The notes: a model not told the origin generated them from the letters alone. A DNA stretch of 64,000 nt from Ricordea florida (GCA_949710005.1 OX453277.1:13368178-13432177), one strand, 5' to 3'; positions 44,819 through 55,838 are shown, counted from the stretch's first letter. Numbers and translations are program-made.

Positions 44819-47378
44819 TCATATAATTATTTCCAACAAGAGCAGGTTTTTCCGTAACGCATCGACTGGTTCGACATAAGTCCGTTTGCGTGAATGGCTA
44901 TCATCTGACTGCAGTTGTAACGCAAAACATATGTCCCTCAACTGTGCTAATTTAAGAGAACTAAGCTTTCCAGCGTGCGAACGTTTACATAAGTTAACTG
45001 CAACGCCTTGAATTAGGTGTTCAAGACTTTCAATGTCTTTGTGCACCTCTTGGCGTATGACCTGGATAGAGTCTTCTGATCACATGGCCTCAGGATCTTC
45101 CTCTTCAACTTCTTCTTGGCTCTCATCAGGCAGTCTTTGACGTTGTAACGCGGACATTCGTGAAAAAAGTTGCTGATCTGTTAGGCGGTCCTCCATTCCT
45201 CTGGCTTAAATTGTAGCTTCCCGCTACTATCCCGGACAAACTTCATCCCTCTTGCCACCTGAGCTGGATCCTGCTTTTGCGTCCCAGATGCACCATGGTT
45301 GAATTTCTGGGTACGAAATGCCTTTACACTCTCCTCCATTCTAAGTGTCCTCTTGGCAGTTTCAAGCACCCATCCTTCACGGCGGCAATCTGTTGTCGAG
45401 GGCCCTGCTTCGTCAAAAGCAATAGGCTGTGTGCCTCCTCTTGTTACATGTACCTCCGCGACTTGGTTTGCCTATTTCGGTCTGACTGTAAAATAAACAG
45501 ACTCACGTTCTGGTGCACGCACATGTTTACCGGTATCCATGTGAGCCTCCACCTCCTGTTGAGTCCTAAATGTCATGACACAAGAACTCTCACAGCAGGA
45601 AAAGATTTCACCTCTTTGTGTTGGCGCAATGCCAACTGAACCAAGATTAGTCATTCGTGGACTAAACTCCTTAAGAACTTTCAGACCAGTTTCTCCCTGT
45701 TGTGCAACTTCTAGCTGACTGTATGGCAAGAATTTTCCAGCACCAATTTTGAATGCCCGCCAAACGCGCACTCCATTCTCCACAAAAGAATAATTGTTCA
45801 GAACACTGATACCTGGAATTTTGTTCGCGGTACTTTCTTTGACGTTGTCTACTTGAACAACTGCTGCCCTGAATCCCTTTACACCTCCATGCGACTCCAG
45901 TGCCGTTTTCAGGTCTTCTGCAGTGATGACTGTTTTTCATTAACCCATCGTCGTATATGTGCCTTCATTGGTGCTGTTATTCGATCACAAACGTCTTTAC
46001 CTGACTGTGGCTCCGAGAAGTCATAACGCAGTGCTCTGATGCCAGTTCCTTGACATATGAATGGAAGCCCGAGCAAAAGGGTTCCACTGTGCTAGCAACC
46101 TGCGTTATCAGAGCTTAGACAGACATTTTCAATGTGAGGTGACTCTTGCTTGATGGTTCTCAGGAGATGTTCTATGACAGAGGCCACAACTACGCTGTTC
46201 TGGGTACAGTTATCAAATAGGTGAACAAAGCATTCTACTTGAAATCTCTCCACCTGCTTGGTGATCACTGCGCTCAGGTGCTAGCTGCGGCCCCGTTTTC
46301 CAAAAAACAAACTCATTCGTTCTCTGTAACGTTGCGGGAGGTATTTCATTGCTCAGTCCATCACAACTAAACATGGTTCCAAATCAAGCTGTTGAGCTTC
46401 TTCTTGATTCACCTCAAGTGTGCTTTCAAAGCCTGGACAGATGTCCTGCACATTTTGTATTCGTGGCTTAGCCGCCATCTCTGTTCTTCTGGAATTTCAA
46501 CACGGTTTATCTGAGATTCAATTTCCTAAAAAAGTTTCTCAAGGGACCCGCATTTCTCGCGGTGTATATTATGTTCGTGCTGAAATGTACCTAGGAGGAC
46601 AGACAGCTTCTGCTCCGTAATCGCCTAGAATCTAGTCTCAGTCCCTTCTGCCGTGATGTTGTCAAGCCCTTGCAGAGACTTCTGCATTGATGCACACACC
46701 TCTATCATTCTGTACAGCGAACGTTGACCCGCTGGCTCAAAATCCTGCTCGTTGCAGTAGGCCGAGTATTGGTTAATTACTGTAGATGGTATCGTAGTTT
46801 TTACAACTGAAGGGATAACGATTCTCTCTCCCGTGTCGAGGAAAGGACTTTGATGCCAAATGCCGAGTCTTCCACCATGTTAGGTCCTGCGATGAAATCG
46901 ACAAAGTGATCGGTTAGGGCAGACGAGATTCGGGATCGAACAGTCTGCTCTTTCGTGGCAGGCTGACCCTCACCCATTTCGGTGGCATGGTGCAGCGCTT
47001 CGTCAATTCTCCACTTTGACAGCGTAGGTACCATTTTCATTAGCTCCAGCCGGCTAAAATCATTTGCAAAAAGAGAAAGTATTTGGTATTTGGTTTGCCA
47101 CGACTCTGCTTCTATTCAATGTTGGCAGAATGGGACTAACTCTTCCTCCAGATAAGCTGTCGACAGTAGTAAGGGGGGCCGCTATGGGGCATATGTCCCA
47201 TAGTGGCCCCCCTTACTACTGTCGATAGTCTCACTGAGTAGCTGCCTTTTTCTTCGTTGCTCCTCAATGTCATCAGACCACATGCTGATTCCCGCTTCTG
47301 GAATGCTCCGCTGGGATGATATCGATGATGTTACGTAACGCTCATTCGCATCAGCTGCTGTTGACAACACGCTCTGGG
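44819..47378 (-). pseudogene. Decayed copy of a multicopy cnidarian gene family (possible transposase)
   Basis: Read right to left. The 5' part gives ISMWSDDIEEQRRKRQLLSE (about 47280) and MVPTLSKWRIDEALHHATEM (47035). The middle gives FVHLFDNCTQNSVVVASVIE and CLSSDNAGC (46100-46230), then ALRYDFSEPQSGKDVCDRI (about 46000). The 3' part gives VRVWRAFKIGAGKFLPYSQL (45780), a C2H2-like finger CCESSCVMTF...EAHMDTGKH (45560), and a helical tail to 44819. The spaced Asp residues in FDNC, SSDNAG and FSEPQSGKDVCD look like a DDE/RNase-H-type core, but that is inference. Stops and frameshifts are frequent (for example after CCESS...VRPK). I know this arrangement from coral proteins without a named function. 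Confidence 0.6.
47163..47226. repeat. Short palindrome with GTAGTAAGGGGGGCC arms
   Basis: Arms CGACAGTAGTAAGGGGGGCC and its inverted copy, centre near CATATG. It interrupts the preceding pseudogene and is probably a tiny MITE. Confidence 0.7.
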
Positions 47379-47609
47379 CCGGATTCTTCGAATCAGGGTT
47401 AAGGTAACCCAGGGTTAGTGCGAAATTTAAACGCAGATACAAGAGCTTAAAAAGCACATTCAGTAAATCTTTTTGAATATAATATGATGATTGTATGCTC
47501 TGAACAAAATAGAGAAAGTTATCGGAGAAAATGCTTTTTAACAAGAGGAGAAGAAACCCGGGTTAAAATATAACCATGGATTAGCGCTAACCGGCCTTCG
47601 AACAACCGG
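47379..47609. mobile_element. 231-bp MITE with CCGG...TTCGAA ends, copy 2
   Basis: Same family and orientation as 24648-24879, with small differences (left end CCGGATTCTTCGAATC). It marks the 5' limit of the recognisable 44.8-47.4 kb pseudogene. Confidence 0.8.
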
Positions 47610-47629
47610 CCCCAGATCGTCTTTCTGTT

Positions 47630-48700
47630 GTGGCAGCTCATTGACATCTGCCTTATCAGTTGACTCGACTACAGACTGAAATTAAGAAAATAGAAAAATA
47701 TTACTACAACTAAATTGGTTGTTATGTTGCGTCACCGTAAAGAAAACGACCTTTACCGGCAACAGAAAATCAACACTTCCTGCCAAGAGGTGCCTCATTG
47801 TTACCCCAGCCGACGTCCCACTTCCTCATTCGTATTTAGACAATAAAAAAGAAAATATATAACATGAAGGGGTCCTATCCTTACTTATCTTTATACCCTC
47901 CCTTGAATTAATAATCCTTATTTAAAGGGGCCAGACACAGCTTGCCAAAAAGAAGTATTGTTCCTAATAGAAAGAGTATTGTTATCAACCATCTAAATCC
48001 TTGGAGCCTGGGTAGGACACGGGCTCCATACGTTTAATGCAAATTTGTAAAATGGTGCCGTGTAACAACCCGTTGAACGTTGCTTGTCGTGTTGGGGTCT
48101 AGTGTTACGCGCAGTCGATAGTGCGTTGTTCGGCATTTTCCACGAACAACTAAAACATAAGAAAACAACAAATAATAGGATTTCCACAGGATTCACTGTT
48201 AAATCTTGTTGCCAAAGTAGAAGTCCATGAGTGAGACTTGGTTAGCACGAAAGAAAAACTTAATTAAAAACAAAGCAAAAGGAGACTAGACATATAAGTG
48301 GTACTTGATATTCTCATAGAAGCGAAACGTCGGTCCTAGTTATGAGAGCACGTTTTCCTTCAAAGTGGGTTGTAAAGGCTTACATAGACTGCGTAGCAGG
48401 CGTTTCCGTTGTTTCCGTGGGGTTTGGAGAGATTTTCGAAGTTTTTGTCGAGCGAAAAGTGTGACGAGAGAAAAAAATAATAAAAGAGGTGGAAGGGGGA
48501 GGGGAGACAAGGAAACGCTTACAGACAAACCACTCGATTTTGAAAACGGCCCAATTGACATGTCTCGCCCGAGCGCGCTCACCGAGATTTCATGCTGTCA
48601 TCGGCTTTCCTTAGATGACCAATAAAATGTTTGGCCTTCCGCAGCGGAAGTGAACTTTCGAGGACACATGTTTAGCCAAAACAAACTTGTCTGAATTTTT
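47630..48700. other. Intergenic region, partly repetitive
   Basis: No gene recognised. Around 48385-48400 the text GACTGCGTAGCAGGCGTTTC looks like the end of a dispersed element often seen in corals (from memory). The frames here lack known domains. Confidence 0.3.
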
Positions 48701-48714
48701 TTTTCGGAGGCAAC

Positions 48715-50080
48715 GTGAATGGGGATATCTCAATGAATCCGAGCGAGCAATGTAGGCTTTATAATTGCAATTTTAAAGTTAAATTTGGTAATTCAAAACA
48801 AACAAGCCATATTTCTACAGAAAATCTTTTCATTCCGTCGAAAAAGAAGGACAGCAAGGGAGAAGATTTAGCAGAAATCTGCCACAAAGTGGTAAAATGT
48901 GAATATTGTTCAAGTCGCGTTTGTAATCCTTGTGCTCGTCAAATTCGAAATCTTGAATCACTGTATTTTTTCGTCCAGGAATCGATACAACGTAAAATTG
49001 GCAAGTCAACTCCTACAAAGTCAACTCCCGTAAAGAAGAGTTTGCTGGTCAGGCCAGAGGGAAGAAGTCCGATCCGCAAATCCGTTCCAGTGTTTTCGCC
49101 TGGGAAACAAACAACGGAAATCTTTCAGATTTGGACAGGGGAGGCTTCAAAAATCTGAGATGGAAAATAACAATAATCTTGACCAGTATCTTAATACAGA
49201 TGATCTTCCCGAAGGCGGCCTTCAAGTCAAAGTTGTTCTTGAAACCAACTCTGGAAATGTTCTCGTACGAATTCCCCGAGAAGAGAAGACTAAATGTTTG
49301 GTAAGGCAAATATGTGACAAAAACTGGCATGCAGCAGCTAACACTATAACAAAAAACACTCAGAATTGTACCCAGAGGTTCTAAATGCTGTTCGCAAATA
49401 TGCCTCTGATGAAATGTCAGAGTACTTGAAATCGGAGAGGAAGCCCGAAAAAATCACTGGGTTTTCCAACACAGCATTCTTGGAGGAATTGCGAATTTTC
49501 TTTTCCGCGGTTTATCACCTTATTCTTGGCTCATGTGGTATTCAAGAAAGTGATGTTAAAATTAAAGGACGGCTGCAAACAGTAGTCGCACTTGCTTCTG
49601 CAATAATAAGCAGGATTCGAAATCCAAAAGCCTCGGCATTGCTCTACAGGATTTCTACAGTATTGTTCCACAATAAATAATAAAATACTGAACTTTATTT
49701 AAGTGTCAACTGTATTTAGCACTGCTGTACTAATTGGGGACACTGTAAAGCACAAATGAAATGAAATCAAATCAAATCATATTAAATCAAATCAAATCTA
49801 ATGTTGGTTTTTGTGGAGAGGGGAAAACCGGAGTAACCGGAGAAAAACCTCTCAGAGCAGAGTAGAGAACCAACAAACTCAGCCCACATATGACGCCGGG
49901 GCCGGGAATCGAACCCGGGACACATTGGTGGAAGGCGAGCGCTCTCACCACTGCGCCAACCCTGCTCCCCGATTGCTCCCCAACAGTGCTAAGCACGAGG
50001 ATCTCGTAAGATTGAATCACTTGGGAGTCTGTATGTCTCCAAAACAAATGGTTCGCGAGCAATCTGAAATGGGCAATGGT
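48715..50080 (+). pseudogene. Second DUF6589-like relic (N-terminal half), split by a SINE
   Basis: Frame 48715-49158 carries HKVVKCEYCSSRVCNPCARQ, a Cys-rich N-terminus of the family, and a Ser/Pro/Lys-rich linker. After frameshifts at about 49158 and 49345 it continues with DEMSEYLKSERKPEKITGFS and VVALASAIISRIRNPKASAL. Past the SINE it goes on with HEDLVRLNHLGVCMSPKQMV. Restoring the insertion site joins LFHN to SAKHED in frame. No downstream core is present. Family name tentative, as for 40445-43522. Confidence 0.6.
49674..49971 (-). mobile_element. tRNA-derived SINE, family A, copy 2
   Basis: Same head (GGGGAGCAGGGTTGGCGCAG), A-box (TGGCGCAGTGGTGAGAGC) and B-box (GGTTCGATTCCCGGC) as 33248-33536. 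Flanked by an imperfect 12-bp duplication, ATTGTTCCACAA (49662-49673) and ATTGCTCCCCAA (49972-49983). The interrupted reading frame on both sides confirms the site. Confidence 0.9.
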
Positions 50081-50135
50081 ACATGAACTATAGCCAACTC
50101 GGCGCTACGCGCTTCGTTGGCTATTAGCTCATGTA
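50081..50135. repeat. Short fold-back sequence
   Basis: ACATGAACTATAGCCAA is matched in inverted form by TTGGCTATTAGCTCATGT, with a GGCGCTACGCGCTTCG centre. It ends the readable part of the second DUF6589-like relic. Confidence 0.7.
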
Positions 50136-50320
50136 CGACTCGATTTCGTGGAATAATTGTTAAATATACTGTATATATAAAGTTTTGTCTGCATTTTAAC
50201 ACATGAAAAGTTCAAGATTTAACAGGCTTCAAAAGATAAATAACAGTGGGTCACAGCCCTCACCCCAGTCTGTTTTTGCAACCGAAACATCGAAAATCTC
50301 TCAAAACCCCACGGCGAAGA

Positions 50321-50690
50321 ATGGCAAGAAAGAGTCGACGGAAACGTAGGTTTTGGATTAGAGAAATATTTAAAAAAAACGGGAAGAGTTCGGAATGTAC
50401 CATACGCTTGTTCCAGAGCTTCGACTGGGCGACAGAGACTTGTACTTCAGGTAGGAATTCTGTAATTTGCTGATCTTGGTGCTGTATGATGAGATAAGCA
50501 TTCTTTTTACAAATAATACCATACAATTCCGAACTGTTAATGCCGACTCGTTTTCAAACTTCAGGTTCACAAGGATGTCTCCAGAGCGTTCCCAACATTT
50601 GCTGGCACTTGTTGAGCCTTTCATATTGAAGAAACCGTGCCGATCAAGAAAACCAAGCAGAAAGACATTATTACATCAGTGTCACCAGCT
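50321..50690 (+). pseudogene. HARBI1-like (PIF/Harbinger) transposase, N-terminal fragment
   Basis: Exon 50321-50450 encodes MARKSRRKRRFWIREIFKK; after a 1-nt shift it gives EEFGMYHTLVPELRLGDRDL, ending at a good donor (TTCAG|GTAGGA). Exon from 50565 encodes FTRMSPERSQHLLALVEPFI and LKKPCRSRKP, joined in phase 2. This is the standard N-terminal region of cnidarian HARBI1-like nucleases, before the HTH and DDE parts, which are absent. The intron is still recognisable, so this is a genomic copy, not a retrocopy. Confidence 0.8.
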
Positions 50691-50802
50691 CGATTTTCCT
50701 ACAGGCAATTGTTTTATGCTTGCAGAAGTGACGTCACCTAACACGCTAACCAGCAGTTTGATCAGTTTTGTCAACGCGGAGTAGAAATCAAGGTTTGCCA
50801 CA

Positions 50803-51178
50803 TTATCAGAAGATTTAAACCTCCTTCTTGATGAAGATACGCTTGCGAACGCGCTAAAGCTGTTCTATGCAGAAGCTCGAAAAGCGGATGGCACTTCTTA
50901 TTCAAAGAGCACATTGAACAGTCTCAGTTTTGGATTAAATCGGCATTTCAAAGCTACTCGTGGTTTTGACATCATCAATGATTCAGAGTTTACCGACGCA
51001 AATAAAGTGTGAGGAAGTGTGAGGACCTGAAGCGACAAGGACTGGCAAAAGTTGAACACAAGCCACCGATATGCGAAGACGACCTTAAAAAAATTCTACG
51101 AAAGCACTACCTTTGGTCTGAATGATCCATAAAAGCTTTAAAAAAAGTTTTTTTGAAGTAATGCTGTACTTTTGTCCC
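50803..51178 (+). pseudogene. Crypton-like tyrosine recombinase fragment (KIAA1958/DUF3504 type)
   Basis: Encodes ANALKLFYAEARKADGTSYS and LNRHFKATRGFDIINDSEFT, the core-binding (SAM-like) domain typical of Crypton-derived proteins. After a stop and a shift come CEDLKRQGLAKVEHKPPICE and then KVFFEVMLYFCP, the start of the catalytic domain. The catalytic Arg and Tyr region is missing; the sequence is cut at 51178 by a small fold-back insertion. Confidence 0.75.
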
Positions 51179-51256
51179 GACTTGACGTCACAAACTGATT
51201 TGCTTACCATTAAGTCTTCATAAACATGCATCCAAAGCAGTTTGTGACGTCAAGTC
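51179..51256. repeat. 19-bp inverted repeat element
   Basis: GACTTGACGTCACAAACTG (51179-51197) and its exact inverted copy (51238-51256). It truncates the Crypton-like frame. Confidence 0.85.
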
Positions 51257-51512
51257 AGGAATAGACCCATGCCCCTTACTAGCTCGGTCAAGTTTAACAG
51301 GTGTGGCTCAAGCAAACAAACTTTGAACGACGATTTCAGGGCAAAAACATGGTGGAATTTGAAAAACTTTTTTCAGCAGCTATCTACTCTTAATGTACAT
51401 AACAGAACCACAAAAACACGGAAGACGATATAGGCACTTTACACTACTTGCAATGTGTGTAATATTCAATTATAAGATCTGCCATATTGTAGAAACAACA
51501 TAATTGATCTTA

Positions 51513-51880
51513 TTACATCCATTTTGAAATCACAGGTGATCCTTGCAATTTGATTGGTTCATAGCAGTGATTTATTCCCAAATTGCACCATTTTTTTGCA
51601 CTAAATCGCATCATTTTTAAAAAGTTACTCTTCTTCAAAAACTGGGCTTCCTGAAGTGGAAAAATAAATAAGTAGTATTGACAAAAAACTGTGATTTCAA
51701 AATGAGTGTAATAAAGTGGTAATTGAACTTCGTGTCGTGCAATTTTGATCTGAAATCATACTTGTGATTTCAAATCGAACTCGCGCTATGCGCTCGTTCG
51801 ATATTTGATATCACGCGTATGATTTCAGACCAAATTGCACTCCACTCAGTTCAATTACCATTATAAATTATCTCCAAATC
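51513..51880. repeat. Dispersed repeat, second family, copy 2
   Basis: Homologous to 3640-4030, same orientation, with a longer fold-back loop (TCGAACTCGCGCTATGCGCT). It ends CAGTTCAATTACCATTATAA. Confidence 0.7.
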
Positions 51881-52367
51881 AAATGATAAACACAGTCCTA
51901 GTTTTGTTGGACCAGTAATTGTATCTTTCTAACTGTAATAAGTGACATTTGAAATTTGAAGTTTAGAATAGCATAATATGCTACAGAATAGAACAGCAGA
52001 CAAATTTACAACAGCATGGTATGTTTCAGAATAGAATAGCATACAATTTGAAATATAGAATAGCACAGCATGTTGCAGTTCACTACTGTACTGCACGGTG
52101 TTTAAAGAATTTGCTTCCAATTGCAGAAACCCATACATAATTATGCCAAAACAGGACATAACTGTCAGTCTAAATGTCAAATTATCAATAAAAGTTTAGC
52201 CCATAAAACATTAGTGAGTACAACTTGGCAATAACATAGCAAATCAGTACTGCATTAAAAATTGAAATAAACAAATTATGCACAAGATGGGAGATGGGAA
52301 TCACAGTTAACTAAGGAAAGAGAAAACAATTTCTGACCTTGGGGGAATGGAACCCATGATCTCCTGA

Positions 52368-53060
52368 TTAGATCAGCTTTGCTCCGATGTCTGCAGGCAT
52401 CCTTCTGAAGCATCGTGCCAGACTTTGGCAATACAGTAAGTCCTCGTCCTCTTCATCATCGCCTTCTCTTCTTTTTGGCATTGCCTTTATCACTTTATCA
52501 TTGAGAGTTGAGGCCAAGTCCACATTTTCCTTTGTTGTCGACTTCCTCTTTATTTTTCCTAAGCCAGTAGCCTTTTTTGTTTCTCTTTGTTTTTTTCTTT
52601 TTCTTTTGTTTTTCTTTTTTTTATTGTCGTGGTTTTCTTGAGATTTCTCAGCAGTAGAAGATAAAGTATTTGTGGAACTCGCCCGACTCTAGCTGTCGCT
52701 GTCTGCTGCATCCTCTTGTACTTGCTCAGAAAAACGCTCTTCCTCGTCTACGATTGACTCATCAAGCTCGACGTCGCCTCCATCCTCCTCGCTATCGCTA
52801 GGAAAAGCTACATTGGTCACTGTTTCAGCACGATGATTTATGTGATTATTCAGCCACTCCAAGTTGACAAATTCGGCGGGTGAACCGGAAGGCGTGAGGT
52901 GCGAATATTTTTATATCTTCTCTCTGCCTCAGGGGCATCCAAACAAAACTTTTTTCCTATAGCTTTACAAGAGTTGAACCTAATATACTTATTTCTATAG
53001 TCCTTCGAAAACTCATTATATGAAAAGCGTCTGATTAAACTCAAGTGTGTTGGCGGCCAT
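52368..53060 (-). pseudogene. MADF-BESS protein relic (PIF/Harbinger second gene type)
   Basis: Starts MAANTLEFNQTLFI, loses some codons, then KDYRNKYIRFNSCKAIGKKF and EAERRYKNIRTS, the MADF (Myb/SANT-like DNA-binding) core. An acidic linker (FPSDSEEDGGDVELDESIVD) and a Lys-rich stretch (KKKKNKRKRKNKEKQKK) follow. The C-terminus is DEDLLYCQSLARCFRRMP, close to a BESS motif. One internal stop and frameshifts are visible. Harbinger elements carry such a gene beside the nuclease, and a HARBI1-like fragment lies 1.7 kb away in convergent orientation. The hydrophobic plus-strand frame at 52387-52641 is only the antisense of this gene. Confidence 0.7.
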
Positions 53061-53145
53061 GTTGGTTATAAGGCGGTGTTGAGTTCTGGATAATATTGAT
53101 GCATGATTGGATACTTTGGATTGCTTCGATCGTTCAGTGAGAAAG

Positions 53146-53340
53146 CGGTTCTCATAAAATCGTTCGTGATCGCCGCTGTCTCCGACCGGCCGCCCGGATA
53201 GAACACGGACGATCCAAGCGATCGTGCCGGATCGCCCCAATCGCTTCTGACGTTAACGATCGTCTGTGTAATGTTCTCATATAATCACCCCGATCGTAAG
53301 ACCACTTTTTGAAGTGACAGCGGCGATTATATGAGAACCA
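53146..53340. mobile_element. 195-bp MITE with GGTTCTCATA ends
   Basis: Starts GGTTCTCATAAAATCG and contains GATCGCCGCTGTC; it ends GACAGCGGCGATTATATGAG plus AACC, the inverted form. Many GATCG motifs occur inside. Target duplication is not clear. Confidence 0.7.
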
Positions 53341-53350
53341 ACCTAAAGAT

Positions 53351-53453
53351 AGTCTGCTACACAGCCGTTATTAGTGTCGTCACGCAACGCTCCTCCCCAC
53401 TAAGTGGGGAGGAGCGTTGCGTGACGACACTAATAACGGCTGTGTAGCAGACT
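53351..53453. mobile_element. 103-bp perfect palindrome MITE
   Basis: Arms 53351-53400 and 53404-53453 are exact inverted copies (50 bp each) with a 3-nt centre; the arm begins AGTCTGCTACACAGCCGTTA. AACCTAAAG occurs on both sides (53340-53348 and 53454-53462), so a 9-bp duplication is likely, with two extra bases on the left. Confidence 0.9.
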
Positions 53454-53469
53454 AACCTAAAGAGAACAC

Positions 53470-54140
53470 GATAGTATCAGTTACGCGTGTCGGATTACAC
53501 TGTAAATAATCGTTTTATTACACTCTCAAATTACAGTGATATTGGTTTCCTGCTGTTCGTGGACTCTTCAGAACATGCTGCGTCGTTTCTCAGTCAAAAT
53601 GAAGTCAAGCGGAATATACAATGAAGCAATACTCTGTCTTAGCTATGACTTGAAATCGACTCCTAGTTCAGGAATTTTGGTTTTCCAATTGTTAGACTGA
53701 ATTGAGACTGAATTTGGATAAAACAAATAGATTTCAAATACAGCATTAGGCACGAGATACAATATACGCAGGATTTAAATTTTGGCGGGAAAATAGCCAA
53801 GGCGGTGATTTTGAGCCATTTTTTTAAATAAATATCGTGTTAGAAGAATTGCTTGTACGAATCATTAAATTCTTGATATTGCCTAAGAGGTAATGAACTG
53901 TTAGAAATCGATAATAAATAAAAATTGAACAACCACACTTTTGAGAAAAACTGATTTCAAAATCCTGGAATAAGGCAAAGTGCAAGTTACCTACCATAAT
54001 AAGAATGCATGCGAAAAATAACAGTTACGATCAAAATTTGTTTTTAAGCATCCAAAACGTTTCAAATGAGGTAGTCAAGCCTCAAAAAAATATAGCAAAC
54101 TTAAAGTGTCAGGAAGATTGATCAGTTTAGTACATAGAAC
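53470..54140. other. Intergenic region without recognised feature
   Basis: No gene or repeat copy recognised. The missing last exon of GDPGP1 was looked for here and not found. Confidence 0.3.
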
Positions 54141-54149
54141 TTGAGCTCG

Positions 54150-54365
54150 TTTTGCATGACTTTAGGACACCCCCAGAGGAAAAAATTAGGGGTGGAGGGG
54201 TGGTCAATCTAGAGAGTAAAAAGCCAGAAATTCATCTTAATGCCACAAATCTGAATCATATCAGATAAGTTTTAAATGCTGAAAATTTTGAGGGAAATCG
54301 GCTGACCCCCATCTTTTGGCACCGCCTGGTTTTCTCTGACAGTGGCACTTAAAAGCAAAGACGTC
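54150..54365. repeat. Dispersed repeat, inverted copy of 44540-44770
   Basis: See 44540-44770. This copy is opened by about 60 extra bases (54255-54320). Confidence 0.75.
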
Positions 54366-54754
54366 AATCGCTCTGAAGGGTCAACGCTCGTGACTTCAGC
54401 TTCCATTTTACCTTAAAGTGGTACAAAACTTACGTTAACTCGCATGATAAACCTCTGTTTTCTATTTCGATTTCTCACCCAAGCAGCACCGGTTCTTTAG
54501 AAAATAATCCCCTTTAAACTTGTTTGAGATTTGAAGAGGGACAACAAGTGAAGCCAGTTATCTCCATACCAGTTATTTTGTTTGTGTTTCAAAAGGGAAC
54601 AGATAACAGAAAAGAGCGAGCTATTCTTTTTGTATCTATTTTATTTTTTACAACAAATTAAAGAACTCGTACCTTTCGTTTCTGCATCACTAACAAGATA
54701 TTAAAGGAACTAGAAGTAACATAACGTAACAGGTGCGCTAAATAAATTCCTCAA

Positions 54755-54860
54755 ATAATCATTCATTGTCCACATGGTGAAGGAATGGAACGACTTACCG
54801 CAACATGTAGTCGAAGTAGAATCTATTAAACTTTTTATAGGCGAAAGTGAAATGTTAAAC
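54755..54860 (+). pseudogene. Reverse transcriptase C-terminal scrap
   Basis: Encodes VKEWNDLPQHVVEVESIKLF, the common end of L2/CR1-like reverse transcriptases (W-N-x-L-P followed by a short helix). No other part of the element is recognisable nearby. Confidence 0.65.
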
Positions 54861-55668
54861 TCATGAATAGGTATTTAGCGACGGTTACGAATTAATATAT
54901 TTTTATTACTCTGTATCGTTTCATTATTTTGTTAGGAAACGTTATAGGGTCGACCGCGTGTTTTCCTTTTCATGATCAGGGCACGAAATTGCGACAGTAT
55001 CGGTCGCAATTTCAAAGAGCGACTAGAAACAATTCGTGTTAATGGCAAAAACGTAACTACAGATTGTAGATCAATATGTCACTGAGAACAAGAAACTTTT
55101 AATCTCAATTTAACGTTAGTCAAAATCTTGCAACTTTTTTTCATTTTGCGACTAAAATTTTGCGATCACGAAATTTTCTTATATTCGAGCCCCGATGATG
55201 TATTTAATTATATACATCTTTTCTTTTTACATCACGAATAAACCAGTATTGTATAAATAATATACTTGATCAGTATAGTGATGCATCAGAATTCCATGAA
55301 TACAAGAAAACCGAAACAAATTGAGCACTTAAGTTTCTTCCTAGCAAACATCAACAAAACGCTTGCACCGTTGCACTCTGGAGAGCTCTCCAACCACCCT
55401 CCAACAACGCCACAGGTCAACAGTAGTTTCTAAAAGCACAGGGCAAGCATGAAAATCCTGCCTTCACTTACTCTCTGGAGTTCTCTATTGTTTTGGTCAG
55501 GTTAGCAGAAAACGCGATCTTCCCTTTTCCTATTTTTTTTTCTGAAATACGATATTAGACACCGTTCCCATCATAACCTGCGATTAATTTTGTATGTTAA
55601 CTTTCGGATGAGTTGAGAGGTAAACCCAAGAAGGCTTAACCTTTTTTGTTAAAATGTGCTTTGCGTAC

Positions 55669-55838
55669 CTGTAACAGAGACTCTAGGCCAGAGGAATATT
55701 CTCAGAACACAATTATTACTCTCATTTTGTATTGTACCATTGACTTCATTATTTGAACTGCATCTCTTTCCTCTGATGATGTGGAGGTTGTGGGCAACTT
55801 CGTTGTTTACAAAATACGAGGTCACCTTGTGGATTTTT
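55669..55838 (-). CDS. GDPGP1: GDPGP1 exon 8
   Basis: 170 nt, phase 2 in, 1 out, acceptor CTCTTTAG, donor ACAG|GTACGC. Encodes VTSYFVNNEVAHNLHIIRG and VLRIFLWPRVSVTG, matching the D-x-E-x-A-H-N-L-F-x-T-R-G and V-x-L-W-x-R blocks. A final exon in phase 1 must follow. Confidence 0.9.

Noticed and set aside
51053..51130. Independent small gene in the CEDLKRQGLAKVEHK stretch
   Set aside because: It continues the Crypton-like frame after a frameshift and belongs to that relic.
52387..52641. Hydrophobic plus-strand ORF that looks like a membrane protein
   Set aside because: It is the antisense of the Lys/Glu-rich part of the MADF-BESS relic.
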